Origin: G963676655 sp963676655
GTDB taxonomy: Bacteria > Verrucomicrobiota > Lentisphaeria > Victivallales > Victivallaceae
Reading direction: 5' to 3'
Length of the DNA stretch: 64,000 nt
NCBI GenBank assembly: GCA_963676655.2
Contig: CAXXKX010000003.1
Span: 1,178,001 to 1,242,000, forward strand
In this document: positions 44,474-52,850 of the stretch, piece by piece
Numbering within the stretch: the stretch's first letter is position 1
How the letters are laid out: every line of letters starts with the position of its first letter
Translations under genes and position numbers: made by a program
The notes under the pieces: generated by a model
Seen by the model: only the letters and a program-made list of their open reading frames with translations
The model's database searches: none
What the model was told of the DNA's origin: nothing

Positions 44474-45102
44474 TTTGCGTTACTTCCTTCCGGTTTAATT
44501 TCCCACATTTCAATCTTCCGGAACCTGATTTTTGCATTTGTAAAATAAATCCCGAAAGAGAGGCGCAGGATTGCCGGAGCAGGTTGTTTATTATTCCCTT
44601 TATTCTGGAAATCGAAGGTAACATCGCGCCAGGCGTCACTATCGGTACCACTCATTAATTCCTTACGGACAAAACGCGGGACCAGAGGGTTACCGACAAA
44701 TGAACTCAAATACTTCCGCCGGTCAAAAAGCACCGGTTTGCCGTTTTCATCCAGACCATAAACCCATATCAGCCCCCGGCCCATCGAATGACTCAAGCGT
44801 ATCTTAATACGATACCAGGCATCCTTTTTGACCCTGACATTCTGTGTAATATATCCGGAATAATCAGGCCCGAGCGACTCCATACTCAGATAGTTTTTCC
44901 CGTCTTTCGGCTTGATCAATTTGATATTGAAAACCTCTTTGGCCATCAAAGTCAATTTCCAGTCGTCCGGGAAATCCGTACCTTTGGAAAAATCCGGGTT
45001 TTTTATCATATTTTTCGAGACGACAGTAAATTTTTCATTTGCCGTCGCTCCCAGCATACTGCAGAAAATCAACAGACTCCCGGCTAATGTTATAATTTTC
45101 AT
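44470..45102 (-). CDS. Secreted small beta-sandwich protein, CBM-like
   Basis: 210 residues with a signal peptide (MKIITLAGSLLIFCSMLGATA). The rest is one carbohydrate-binding-module-like jelly roll: NMIKNPDFSKGTDFPDDWKL at the start is the classic opening of CBM4/CBM9/CBM22-type domains, then YITQNVRVKKDAWYRIKIRLSH, WRDVTFDFQNKG and AILRLSFGIYFTNAKIRFRKIEMWEI. It has no catalytic domain, so it may be a free glycan-binding protein or a partner of the 882-aa enzyme, to which it is translationally coupled (ATGA). Confidence 0.75.
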   Translation of the reverse strand: MKIITLAGSLLIFCSMLGATANEKFTVVSKNMIKNPDFSKGTDFPDDWKLTLMAKEVFNIKLIKPKDGKNYLSMESLGPDYSGYITQNVRVKKDAWYRIKIRLSHSMGRGLIWVYGLDENGKPVLFDRRKYLSSFVGNPLVPRFVRKELMSGTDSDAWRDVTFDFQNKGNNKQPAPAILRLSFGIYFTNAKIRFRKIEMWEIKPEGSNAK

Positions 45103-45114
45103 AAGAATCCTTTA

Positions 45115-46710
45115 TTAATTGCTCAACTGCAAAACCAGATATGCCTGATTCCCGGACACTGAAACCTCAATTCCCTGTGCCGGCACCGGACCTTTGGTTT
45201 TCAATTCAATAGACGGCGATTTTTCAATGACGGCAATCTTTTTCCCGGTAAAAGCGGCCGGCAATTTGATAATATCTTTCGCGACCGCCTGATGGTAGTC
45301 GATATAAACCCGTATTTTATCGCCTTCCCGGTGCCAGTTGACACTGGTCGGCTTTTTGAAGGCTTGAGGATCAAAGTATTGCCGGAACCCACGGCTGTTA
45401 AGGCTGACTTCCGGTTTAAGTTTTCCCGCTTTCATGCCGATAACTTTCGGATAGGTTTTGTATGACCGGAAAATAAACAGCATCTCATTGACGTTTTTAA
45501 CTCTTTCCGCGGAACGGCCCAAACCGTAATCATTGACGATCCCGAACATGTAACCGACCTTCCGAACGGTTTTACCATTTTCTTTTTGTCCAAGGAACTG
45601 GATAAAGCGGTTCGGCGGATTATCCGGGTCAATGTTATTGTCAGCTTTCTTGAAGCTCAAAGAAAACTTTATCGGAACGGTAAAATCCTGAATCGCGTTA
45701 AAATCGTAATTTATTCCCCCATTTTTAAAGGGTTTGGTCTTGGGGATGTAATACTCAAGCGTGGCGTAATTTTCCAATTTGTTCAACTGCATGGTCATTA
45801 CGGGAGTAATAAAATAAGCCCTGAAATCACGATGGGGAGTCAACTGGTTATCGATAAAACACGCGCCGAGCGGCTGGAACTGATATGTGGTTTTATTGGT
45901 ATATAAGGCTTCTATTCCTTTTCCATTAAAATCAGTTGCCCGACCGGCATTTTTTATTATAGTCTGCAGCAACGCATCCGGCGCAACAACATCATACTCC
46001 TCTACAATATCCAGATAATCACAGATCACCCATTTGTTATCCGGCAGCGGTGTTTTGCCGTCTGCCAGATACAGCTGTTTTTCCAGCCTGACCGATGGAG
46101 TCATTTGCACCAGCGAAGCCTTTTTGACATCCAGTTTCCGGCCATCGGAAACGCGGGTGAACGGGCCAGGCTTAATTGACCGGTTGAACTTCCAAACCCC
46201 GTTCTGTCCTTTGTCCTCACCTAACACCCAGATACTTGAGTCACTGACAATTTTTATCGGATAGTAAATATCCCCGCGACTGTCTTTGAAAGCCTTGCCA
46301 ATATCTTTAGTCGACAACCCGTGATCAGGAATTAACAGGTTCCTGGCGTCGCTGCAACCGTGATTGGCCCCGATGTACGTTGAAATTATCTTTGTCGGAG
46401 GCGTATCATCATGGCAATAATGAAAAATTTCGTTTCTCGCAAAGGTTACTCTGGCTAAAGGAGTCGCGGCGGGGATTACTGCCGCAGTACAGAAATTAAC
46501 CTGTCTGTTATATCCTTTATTCATTGTGATAACAACATCCTGCGCAGAAGAAAACCAACTTCTTATGTATACGTTGTCACCTTGTTTCTTAACCGCTATT
46601 TTGTCAATTGCCCGCCCCGGGTAACCGGTATTTGAATACAGGTTGCCGGAAGCAATACCCAGCAGCAGCAAAACTGTTACTGTCAAGTTTTCCTTGAATA
46701 TGATTTTCAT
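45115..46710 (-). CDS. Secreted protein of unknown function
   Basis: 531 residues with an N-terminal signal (MKIIFKENLTVTVLLLLGIASGNLYS). Not recognised. The sequence is beta-rich throughout. Notable segments are ARNEIFHYCHDDTPPTKIISTYIGANHGCSDARNLLIPDHGLSTKDIGKAF, NKWVICDYLDIVEEYDVVAPDALLQTI and QDFTVPIKFSLSFKKAD. The conserved-looking His/Asp/Cys-rich stretch near 95-135 could be an active site or metal site. It is the second gene of the nine-gene operon, directly after the pseudopilin and 12 bp before the CBM-like gene. A polysaccharide lyase or binding protein would fit the context, but nothing in the sequence proves it. Confidence 0.65.
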   Translation of the reverse strand: MKIIFKENLTVTVLLLLGIASGNLYSNTGYPGRAIDKIAVKKQGDNVYIRSWFSSAQDVVITMNKGYNRQVNFCTAAVIPAATPLARVTFARNEIFHYCHDDTPPTKIISTYIGANHGCSDARNLLIPDHGLSTKDIGKAFKDSRGDIYYPIKIVSDSSIWVLGEDKGQNGVWKFNRSIKPGPFTRVSDGRKLDVKKASLVQMTPSVRLEKQLYLADGKTPLPDNKWVICDYLDIVEEYDVVAPDALLQTIIKNAGRATDFNGKGIEALYTNKTTYQFQPLGACFIDNQLTPHRDFRAYFITPVMTMQLNKLENYATLEYYIPKTKPFKNGGINYDFNAIQDFTVPIKFSLSFKKADNNIDPDNPPNRFIQFLGQKENGKTVRKVGYMFGIVNDYGLGRSAERVKNVNEMLFIFRSYKTYPKVIGMKAGKLKPEVSLNSRGFRQYFDPQAFKKPTSVNWHREGDKIRVYIDYHQAVAKDIIKLPAAFTGKKIAVIEKSPSIELKTKGPVPAQGIEVSVSGNQAYLVLQLSN

Positions 46711-46774
46711 AACTTCAACTTTTGTTTTTCAGAAGGCTTTTTACATTTGGATTCCGCGGCGATTCAACATACGC

Positions 46775-47464
46775 TTATTTTCTGCCGGCCCAGCCCTTCG
46801 GGTCAAGCCCGACATACTCCAGTGGTCGCGGATTCGTCTTGACATTCTTCGCATGCCCGTCACCGAACAGAATATTCAGCGAACCGCTATGGCGGGGATC
46901 TGGATTGGCATAATTGGCTATAGCTTCATAGTGCAAACTCGGCATCCGGTACATTCCCTCCTGCGCGGTTGCGTGTATCGCGTCCATAACCACAAATAAT
47001 TTTGAAGGCACCTGGACTTTTGACAACTTCATATATCCCGCATAGCTGGTATTATACAACCTGGTACTGCCGGCTCCATCCATGTTATAGCTGTAACCCG
47101 GCTGTCCCAAACCTGCAACTGAGGGATAAAAATCCTGTTTGCGGCACGGAGCCGGTCCCACAACCAGTGACGGACAGGAAAAGACTGCGATCGGGACATA
47201 TTTCAAGCTGATCAACGGGCCGTTCCAATAACCCTGCCCGGCATTATAGTACTGCGGGAAGAAGTCATCCGAGTCCGTCAGGTACATGTTAAATCCCAAA
47301 CCCAACTGCTTGACATTGTTCATGCATTTGATACTTTTCGCTTTTTCGCGCGCCTGATTCAGGGCCGGCAAAAGCATCGACGCGAGGATTGCTATAATCG
47401 CAATCACAACCAGCAACTCAATAAGTGTGAAAACTCCAAACTGTCCTTTTCTTTTTTTCTGCAT
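46775..47464 (-). CDS. Pseudopilin-like protein with H-X9-DG tail
   Basis: 229 residues from the ATG at 47464, which has GAGGAAAG just upstream (an ATG at 47479 is also in frame). Leader MQKKRKGQFGV, then FTLIELLVVIAIIAILASML and LPALNQAREKAKSIKCMNNVKQLG. The tail PRHSGSLNILFGDGHAKNV is an exact H-X9-DG motif. It heads a nine-gene operon of secreted and cytoplasmic glycan enzymes and is divergent from the GntR/AraR-type regulator. A promoter (TTGCTT-N17-TATAAT) with an overlapping palindromic operator lies upstream. The protein is exported and held by its hydrophobic helix; function as surface or secretion pseudopilin is inferred. Confidence 0.88.
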   Translation of the reverse strand: MQKKRKGQFGVFTLIELLVVIAIIAILASMLLPALNQAREKAKSIKCMNNVKQLGLGFNMYLTDSDDFFPQYYNAGQGYWNGPLISLKYVPIAVFSCPSLVVGPAPCRKQDFYPSVAGLGQPGYSYNMDGAGSTRLYNTSYAGYMKLSKVQVPSKLFVVMDAIHATAQEGMYRMPSLHYEAIANYANPDPRHSGSLNILFGDGHAKNVKTNPRPLEYVGLDPKGWAGRK

Positions 47465-47597
47465 TTTAACTTTCCTCATTAATATTTTCTCTTCTCGGCA
47501 AATTGTTAACTATACATTTATACCCTTTTTTTAAATAAAGCTATCTCCTTCTCTTTAATTTATTGCAGCCTCCGCAATTGTTTTTTTAATTTAGTTT

Positions 47598-47622
47598 ATA
47601 TGTTAAGATTTCTTTAACATAT
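47598..47622. promoter_or_regulatory. Palindromic operator candidate at the pseudopilin promoter
   Basis: ATATGTTAA (47598-47606) and TTAACATAT (47614-47622) form a perfect 9-bp inverted repeat with a 7-bp gap. It directly follows, and by two bases overlaps, the TATAAT of the leftward promoter. The half-site ATATGTTA recurs in the palindrome over the regulator's start codon. Confidence 0.6.
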
Positions 47623-47649
47623 TATACATCGCTCATTTTAAATAAGCAA
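47621..47649 (-). promoter_or_regulatory. Promoter of the nine-gene glycan operon
   Basis: Minus strand TTGCTT (47644-47649), 17-bp spacer, TATAAT (47621-47626), about 157 bp before the chosen pseudopilin start. A bound regulator at 47598-47622 would block it. Confidence 0.55.
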
Positions 47650-47689
47650 GACCCAAATAAAAAAAAATTAAAAATTTGACTTTTTAAGA

Positions 47690-47712
47690 ATATGTTATAC
47701 AGTATAACATAT
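47690..47712. promoter_or_regulatory. Palindromic operator over the regulator's start codon
   Basis: Perfect 11-bp arms around one central base: ATATGTTATAC (47690-47700), A, GTATAACATAT (47702-47712). The ATG of the GntR-type gene begins at 47711, inside the right arm. A regulator bound here would block its own synthesis. Confidence 0.7.
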
Positions 47713-48811
47713 GAATAACATTACATTAAAAATATATAAAAGCATTTTAAGCGGCATAATTGACGGCAAATACCCGCCAGGCAGCATGCTGCCGATTGAA
47801 GTAAAAATTGCTCAACAGTTCGGAACAAACCGGATGAACGCGCATTTCGCCGTCAAAAAACTCGAAAAGCTCGGTCTGCTGGAACGAAAAAAACGAGTCG
47901 GGACAAAGATCAATCCGAATATCGACCTGGAAACGGTAGATCTTTTACTGAAGGAAACCAACCGCAGCATTTATATTTTATACTCCATGACTCCGCACTG
48001 GGTTCACTGGAACGAAGCATCTTTTGCCGGAATCGAGGAAATAGTCGGCCCTGAAGGGTACGCTATCACCTACCGCAATATTCCAACCGGACAGGAAAGG
48101 TCAAAATACCAGGAGTTACTTGATGAAATAATTCAGGAGGAAGCATCCGCCCTGGTTATTTTTCCGGACATGGAAGACTCCGCGTTCCTGCGCGATAATG
48201 CCGATTTGCTGCTTGATTTACAAATTCCGATTTACATGCTGAACCGCAGCAGCGAACCCATGCCGCTTGACATGGTTTCATTTGTCTCAATGGACCCGTT
48301 CGGGGAAGGCACCAAAGTCGGCTCCCTGCTGCGGAAAAACAACTGCCGCAACGTCGCCATGATTACCTCGTACGACTCATTCTGGGGTATCAAAAGACTT
48401 GAAGGGGTTAAACTTGGCCTGAAAAGAGGCAATCGGATTCCGGATCTGGATTTTACCGACGTGGAAGGATTCGAATCCGGCTTCGCAGAGGTTGTTGAGA
48501 AAATCAAGGCCGCCAACGGGGATATTGTCGTGGTCCCCGCCCATAATGAATTCGCCGCGAAATTCATTGATTACGCCGCGGAACATAATTTGAAGATTCC
48601 CGGAGATTACCAGCTTATTACCTTTGACGACAATCCTCTCTACAAGGCCTATCAACTTACCTCTCTCGGAATTCCCACTAAGGAAGTCGGTCGGGTTGTT
48701 GGAAATTTGATCTGTGATAAATCGTGGCTCAGCAAGTATCGCGGCAGAGTTTCAATCAAAATTGACTCCGTTCTGATTGTCCGTGATACATTCAAACCCG
48801 ATGTAATATAA
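47711..48811 (+). CDS. GntR-type DNA-binding domain fused to a LacI-like sugar-binding domain (AraR-like regulator)
   Basis: 366 residues. Residues 1-68 form a GntR winged helix (LKIYKSILSGIIDGKYPPGSMLPIEVKIAQQFGTNRMNAHFAVKKLEKLGLLERKKRVGTKI). Residues ~75-366 form a periplasmic-binding-protein-like sensor (IYILYSMTPHWVHWNEASFAGIEEIVG, DMVSFVSMDPFGEGTKVGSLLRKNNCRNVAMITSYDS, PGDYQLITFDDNPLYKAYQLTSLGIP). This architecture is that of Bacillus AraR, a repressor released by a sugar. It is divergent from the nine-gene operon, and two similar palindromes lie in the gap, one covering its own ATG. No Shine-Dalgarno is visible, so the mRNA may be nearly leaderless. The sugar effector is unknown. Confidence 0.9.
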   Translation: MNNITLKIYKSILSGIIDGKYPPGSMLPIEVKIAQQFGTNRMNAHFAVKKLEKLGLLERKKRVGTKINPNIDLETVDLLLKETNRSIYILYSMTPHWVHWNEASFAGIEEIVGPEGYAITYRNIPTGQERSKYQELLDEIIQEEASALVIFPDMEDSAFLRDNADLLLDLQIPIYMLNRSSEPMPLDMVSFVSMDPFGEGTKVGSLLRKNNCRNVAMITSYDSFWGIKRLEGVKLGLKRGNRIPDLDFTDVEGFESGFAEVVEKIKAANGDIVVVPAHNEFAAKFIDYAAEHNLKIPGDYQLITFDDNPLYKAYQLTSLGIPTKEVGRVVGNLICDKSWLSKYRGRVSIKIDSVLIVRDTFKPDVI

Positions 48812-48913
48812 TTCCCCGGATAATTCATCAAATACGCTTTGCGATTATTGTTAAATTTTGGCTCTTTCGGTGTTTTCATGGATATACCATAATTCAATGA
48901 TTTTTCCATGTTT

Positions 48914-49111
48914 TTTATTGCAGACTTACAGTCTGCTGTTGTTTTTTTTTATTATTTCCCCCGGGCGTTGCCCGGGGCTTTGTTCTTTCAGGCCTGCGGC
49001 CTGGTGGTCTTTTATCTTCTTCAGCCCCATAGGGGCGCAATATCACAGCCCCGGGCAACGCCCGGGGGATCTGATTTATGCCTTAAATGCAGGCTGTAAG
49101 TCTGCAATAAA
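48914..49111. repeat. 198-bp nested perfect palindrome
   Basis: The outer arms (48914-48931 and 49094-49111, TTTATTGCAGACTTACAG and its complement) match over 18/18 bases. The inner GC-rich arms (48958-48979 and 49047-49068, starting CCCCCGGGCGTTGCCCGGGG) match over 22/22. Between them are GGCCTGCGGCC and CAGCCCCATAGGGGCG, themselves short palindromes. The unit would fold into a very stable cruciform or RNA. It looks like a dispersed non-coding palindrome family rather than a terminator, and has no coding potential. Confidence 0.8.
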
Positions 49112-49268
49112 ACGAATTCGTAAAGCCCCATCCACGGGAACTCCGAAAGAACCTAAATTTTTAAGTTTTAAGCTTGAAAACCATTCTCCCATTTAACTTA
49201 TTTTGCCATTTCTTTTCCTCAAAAAAAGAATGTTTTTATAAAAAACAGTCTGTCATCATAAAAACCTA

Positions 49269-49297
49269 TTGACTTTATAACTGAAAGCGTGTATATT
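49269..49297 (+). promoter_or_regulatory. Sigma70-type promoter of the tetR/efflux operon
   Basis: TTGACT (49269-49274), 17-bp spacer, TATATT (49292-49297). Without the inserted element it would lie about 50 bp before tetR; with it, the leader is about 210 nt. Confidence 0.55.
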
Positions 49298-49320
49298 ATT
49301 AACAAGAACCGAAAAATAAG

Positions 49321-49485
49321 GGATCCTCTAAAAATTGGTTCCGAGATGAAAAATTGTTTAGTTGCCCGACGCGGCGACGGGTTGTAAGTTCACGCATAGC
49401 AGCGCTATGCAGCGGTTTTACAAACCAAGCCCGCTCGGAGTAAATAAGCAATTTTTACCGGAAATTTCAATTTTAAGAGGTTCCC
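49321..49485. mobile_element. MITE-like element with terminal inverted repeats and 5-bp target duplication
   Basis: 165 bp. The ends GGATCCTCTAAAAATTG and CAATTTTAAGAGGTTCCC are imperfect inverted repeats (16 of 18 matching when the shared G at 49320 is counted). They are flanked by direct ATAAG repeats at 49316-49320 and 49486-49490, the footprint of a transposase insertion. No coding frame inside; an internal 7-bp hairpin GCATAGC/GCTATGC (49394-49410) is present. It lies in the leader of the efflux operon. Confidence 0.7.
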
Positions 49486-49512
49486 ATAAGTAAAAAAAGC
49501 CAGGAGGTAGTT

Positions 49513-50103
49513 ATGCCGAAGTATCCTGAAAAAATGCGTGAAATGATTGCGGAAACAATCCGCAGCAACATCCATGACGCCGCGATTGAATTGATCCGCG
49601 AACATGGCTGGGACGCTTTCACAACTGAAAAAATAGCGGAAAAAGTCGGAGTATCGCGTGGCGTGCTTTATAACTATTTCAAAAATAAGGAAGACATAGC
49701 CGAGTTTATCATCATGACCGCATTCGATGAAATGATTGAAAAACTCCGTGCCGCCGCCGACAGACAAACAAGCGCATCTGAACGCATTCTGGAAATGGCT
49801 CAAATCAATGTTTCCCACTTTATAAACCAGCGGGAAATGCACCGTACGCTGATGGAAAAAATGCCGCCGCCCAACAGGCGCCGTCACAAAAAGAATCCGC
49901 CGCCGCTTCGGATCGCCAAAGTCTTTGGCGAAGTTATTACCGATGGAGTAAAAAGCGGTGAATTCAACGACATCAACCTGGACGCGGCATCAAAATTATT
50001 AGTCGGTGGTTTGCATGAAATTTGCATCCATTCCACATTCACCAACACTGAACCGGAGGTAAAGCCGCTGGTTGAAATCTTTTTAAAAGGAATTAAAAAA
50101 TGA
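49513..50103 (+). CDS. TetR-family transcriptional regulator
   Basis: 196 residues. N-terminal helix-turn-helix: IRSNIHDAAIELIREHGWDAFTTEKIAEKVGVSRGVLYNYFKNKEDIAEFII (about 15-65), a textbook TetR pattern. The C-terminal ligand domain carries a basic, proline-rich insertion (MPPPNRRRHKKNPPPLR, ~121-137), which is unusual. AGGAGG lies 6 nt before the ATG. Its stop overlaps the start of the outer membrane factor gene (ATGA), so it is the first gene of the efflux operon and probably represses it. The ligand is likely a toxic compound exported by the pump. Confidence 0.93.
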   Translation: MPKYPEKMREMIAETIRSNIHDAAIELIREHGWDAFTTEKIAEKVGVSRGVLYNYFKNKEDIAEFIIMTAFDEMIEKLRAAADRQTSASERILEMAQINVSHFINQREMHRTLMEKMPPPNRRRHKKNPPPLRIAKVFGEVITDGVKSGEFNDINLDAASKLLVGGLHEICIHSTFTNTEPEVKPLVEIFLKGIKK

Positions 50104-51527
50104 AAGCGCTGTTTGTATCCGGAACAACCTTTGTTTGCATTTTCCTCTCCGGGTGCATGAATTATGTCAAACCGCCGGTGGCAGTTACCCGGGATTCGTA
50201 TACCCAACTTCAGGAAAAGGAAAAGACCCTTATTCCAGCCGGGCTAAAGCTTCTCACCCTGGATGAGGCGCAAAAAATCGCTATTGCCAACAACCCGGAC
50301 TTTAAGAGCATCCAATTTACCATTGACGCGGCACGGGCACGATATTACCAGGGTTATTCTTCCTATGCGCCGACCCTAAATGCCGGAATGTCGATAAGCC
50401 AGACATTCAGCAAGATGCACTCTTACAGCAACGGGCTCAAGACGCGTTCGCAATCGGAATCATACCGGCCGACACTGTCCGGGCAGCTCCTGATTTTTGA
50501 CTGTCTTGCGCGGGAAATGAATCTATTGGCTTCAAAGTATGAATTAGCCGGAACCAAAGCAACGGTTAATGACGCGAAACGCCTGCTGCTGCGGGCGGTG
50601 GCATACGCCTATAATGATGTTCTGCTGGCGCAAACCCAGAAAAAGATCATTCTGGCAAAAATAGAATACAGCCGGAAAATGCTGCAGGACTCGGAAAACA
50701 AATACAATGCCGGCAGCGTCCTGCTCAGTGACGTATTGAATTTCCGTATCACCCTGGACAACGGGCGGCTCGAGCTGGTTCAAGCAGAATACAATATCAA
50801 GGTAAATAAATATATTCTGGCCGGATATCTCGGCCTGATTGACGGCACAATTCCGAAAGCCGTACAGTTTCCTGAAGTCAAAATGCCGCAGGACAAACAA
50901 ATCCTCAGCGTTACCATGTATATCGATCAGGCGCTGGCCAACCGTCCGGACCTGAAGGCATACCGGGAAAGACTGCAGGCGGCAAAATATTCATACTGGG
51001 GTACATGGAGCGCGTTCGGCCCGACCGTGACTGGAAACTACAGTCTGGATTACAACCGGTCCCGCAGTATCACTCATGGCGGCGGCGGCAGCCATAGCAG
51101 TTCAGGGACCGGCGCGTTCGGTTACGGGATCAATGCCGAGTGGAACCTGTTCAACGGCTTTTACGACTATTACAACGTCAAAGCGGCCCTGGCGAGTGTG
51201 GCTGAAACGGACTGGGCGCTGGCTCAAACATGGATCTCGGTTATTACCGACGTCAGAAGCGCGTACGAAAATTATCTTACCAGTTTCCAGCAGGCAAAAA
51301 TGTCCAAAGAAATTTGCGAACTGACGAAAAAAACCAGGGAGCTGGTCGAGAATGAATACAATGCCGGAACCGCACTGGTAACCCGGCTCAATGAAGCGGA
51401 ACGCGATCTGGTCGAGGCGCAAAACAATCTCGCCAGTTCGATCGTCAATATAGAAAACGCAAAAGCGCAGTTGGACGCGGCGGTTTACGCGCCCCAAACC
51501 TTAAGTAAAGATGAGGCAGAAAAGTGA
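50100..51527 (+). CDS. TolC-family outer membrane efflux lipoprotein
   Basis: 475 residues. The N-terminus MKALFVSGTTFVCIFLSGCM has a lipobox (LSGC), as in NodT/OprM-type factors. Two outer-membrane-factor repeats are present: LTLDEAQKIAIANNPDFKSIQF... and ITMYIDQALANRPDLKAYRERLQAAKYSYW..., each with long helical coiled coils and aromatic beta-strand segments. A Gly/His/Ser-rich loop (THGGGGSHSSSGTG, ~320-335) is probably extracellular. It forms the exit duct of the pump encoded by the next three genes. Starts overlap by ATGA with tetR and, at its end, by GTGA with the adaptor. Confidence 0.93.
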   Translation: MKALFVSGTTFVCIFLSGCMNYVKPPVAVTRDSYTQLQEKEKTLIPAGLKLLTLDEAQKIAIANNPDFKSIQFTIDAARARYYQGYSSYAPTLNAGMSISQTFSKMHSYSNGLKTRSQSESYRPTLSGQLLIFDCLAREMNLLASKYELAGTKATVNDAKRLLLRAVAYAYNDVLLAQTQKKIILAKIEYSRKMLQDSENKYNAGSVLLSDVLNFRITLDNGRLELVQAEYNIKVNKYILAGYLGLIDGTIPKAVQFPEVKMPQDKQILSVTMYIDQALANRPDLKAYRERLQAAKYSYWGTWSAFGPTVTGNYSLDYNRSRSITHGGGGSHSSSGTGAFGYGINAEWNLFNGFYDYYNVKAALASVAETDWALAQTWISVITDVRSAYENYLTSFQQAKMSKEICELTKKTRELVENEYNAGTALVTRLNEAERDLVEAQNNLASSIVNIENAKAQLDAAVYAPQTLSKDEAEK

Positions 51528-52849
51528 AAATTACAAAAATTATTATTGTTATAGCGGCGCTCTCCGCCCTGGGATATACCGGAGTAAAAATGTACCGGAG
51601 CTATCTGCCGGAGACCAGCAAAACCGTATTCCAGACCGAGACCATTGCCCGGAACAATATTATCCGTTCGATCTCTGCCACCGGCACGGTCGAACCTGAA
51701 GAACTGATCAATGTCGGGGCACAGGTTAACGGTTTGATCATGAGTTTCGGCAAAGATGTTGCGGGCCATACTATTGATTTCGGCTCAAAAGTAACCAAAG
51801 GCATGATCCTGGCGCAAATCGATGATGTAACGTACAAAGCGGAACTTCAGTCGGTCCAGGCTCAGGTCGAACAGGCGCAGGCCAATATTTTAAGCGCGAA
51901 GGCTGAGATTAAAGTCAAAGAAGTTGACGAATTTTTAGCCAAACATAACTTTGACCGGGCCAAAAAACTCCTTAAACAAAAATCCATGACCCAAAGCGAT
52001 TACGACAGCTATGAAGCAACCTATTATTCTTCAAAAGCGCAAATATCCAAGGTCCAGGCCGATCTGGCCCAGGCAAAGGCCGCGCTGACGATTGCCCAGG
52101 CCGCATTGGTCAAGGCGAAACGCAACCTTGAATACTGCGAAATCGTTTCGCCGGTTGACGGCATCATCATCGACCGCCGGGTCAGCATCGGGCAGACAGT
52201 AGTCTCCAATCAGACCGCGTCAAGTATTTTTCTGGTAGCATCGGATTTCAAGAAAATGCAGGTATGGGTTTCCGTCAATGAAGCGGACATCGGAGTCATC
52301 AAACCTGGAATGCCGGTAATCTTCGGCTGCGACGCCTTTCCCGGAGTGCAATTCCGGGGCAAAGTTTTCCGTCTGCGTCTGAACGCCACCTTGTCAAGCA
52401 ACGTCGTCACCTATATTGTTGAAGTGAATGTTGATAACAAGGATGGAAAACTCGTCCCGTACCTCACCGCCAATGTCAAATTTATCCGGGCCGAACGCCG
52501 CAACGTACTGAGTGTCCCGAACAGCGCTTTGCGTTATACCCCCCCGGCGGAACTGATCAGGGGGCAAGCGCCGAATCCGGAAGACGGTGAAGCGGTGTTA
52601 TGGGTTGAAAAAACCGGACGCCTGCTTCCGGTAACCGTCAAGACCGGCTTGAACAACGGACTGCTGGCGGAAATCATCACCGATAAACTTAGCGAAGGCG
52701 ACAAGATCGTAACCGGCACCAGGCAGGTAACTGTGTCGAGCGGTTCCGACAATGTCCAGAATCCTTTTTTACCGAAAATGCCCAAACGCCCGTCCCGCGG
52801 CAGCGCCGGACAGCGCGAAAGAGCCTTGAAACGTAATGGCGGAAAATAA
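51524..52849 (+). CDS. MacA/HlyD-type periplasmic adaptor subunit
   Basis: 441 residues, GTG start overlapping the outer membrane factor stop. One N-terminal membrane helix (IIIVIAALSALGYTGVKMY), then a barrel-sandwich half (ISATGTVEPEELINVGAQVNGLI). A long alpha-hairpin coiled coil follows (~105-190: ELQSVQAQVEQAQANILSAKAEIKVKEV...QADLAQAKAALTIAQAALVKAKRNLEYCEIVSPVDGIIIDR), then a beta-barrel and membrane-proximal domain (VNEADIGVIKPGMPVIFGCDAFPGVQFRGKV). It links the MacB-type transporter to the TolC-like duct. Length and domain order are typical. Confidence 0.94.
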   Translation: MKITKIIIVIAALSALGYTGVKMYRSYLPETSKTVFQTETIARNNIIRSISATGTVEPEELINVGAQVNGLIMSFGKDVAGHTIDFGSKVTKGMILAQIDDVTYKAELQSVQAQVEQAQANILSAKAEIKVKEVDEFLAKHNFDRAKKLLKQKSMTQSDYDSYEATYYSSKAQISKVQADLAQAKAALTIAQAALVKAKRNLEYCEIVSPVDGIIIDRRVSIGQTVVSNQTASSIFLVASDFKKMQVWVSVNEADIGVIKPGMPVIFGCDAFPGVQFRGKVFRLRLNATLSSNVVTYIVEVNVDNKDGKLVPYLTANVKFIRAERRNVLSVPNSALRYTPPAELIRGQAPNPEDGEAVLWVEKTGRLLPVTVKTGLNNGLLAEIITDKLSEGDKIVTGTRQVTVSSGSDNVQNPFLPKMPKRPSRGSAGQRERALKRNGGK

Positions 52850-52850
52850 A

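Larger units (their letters stand above)
48812..49512. other. 701-bp intergenic region with two repeat elements and the efflux promoter
   Basis: Between the GntR-type gene and tetR. It contains a 198-bp nested palindrome (48914-49111), AT-rich DNA, a promoter (49269-49297) and a MITE-like element (49321-49485). Open frames across the palindrome (e.g. 48858-49196) read repeat DNA and have no ribosome binding site, so no gene is called. Confidence 0.7.

Noticed and set aside
48858..49196. 112-residue open frame
   Set aside because: It covers the nested palindrome, has no ribosome binding site, and reads non-coding repeat DNA.
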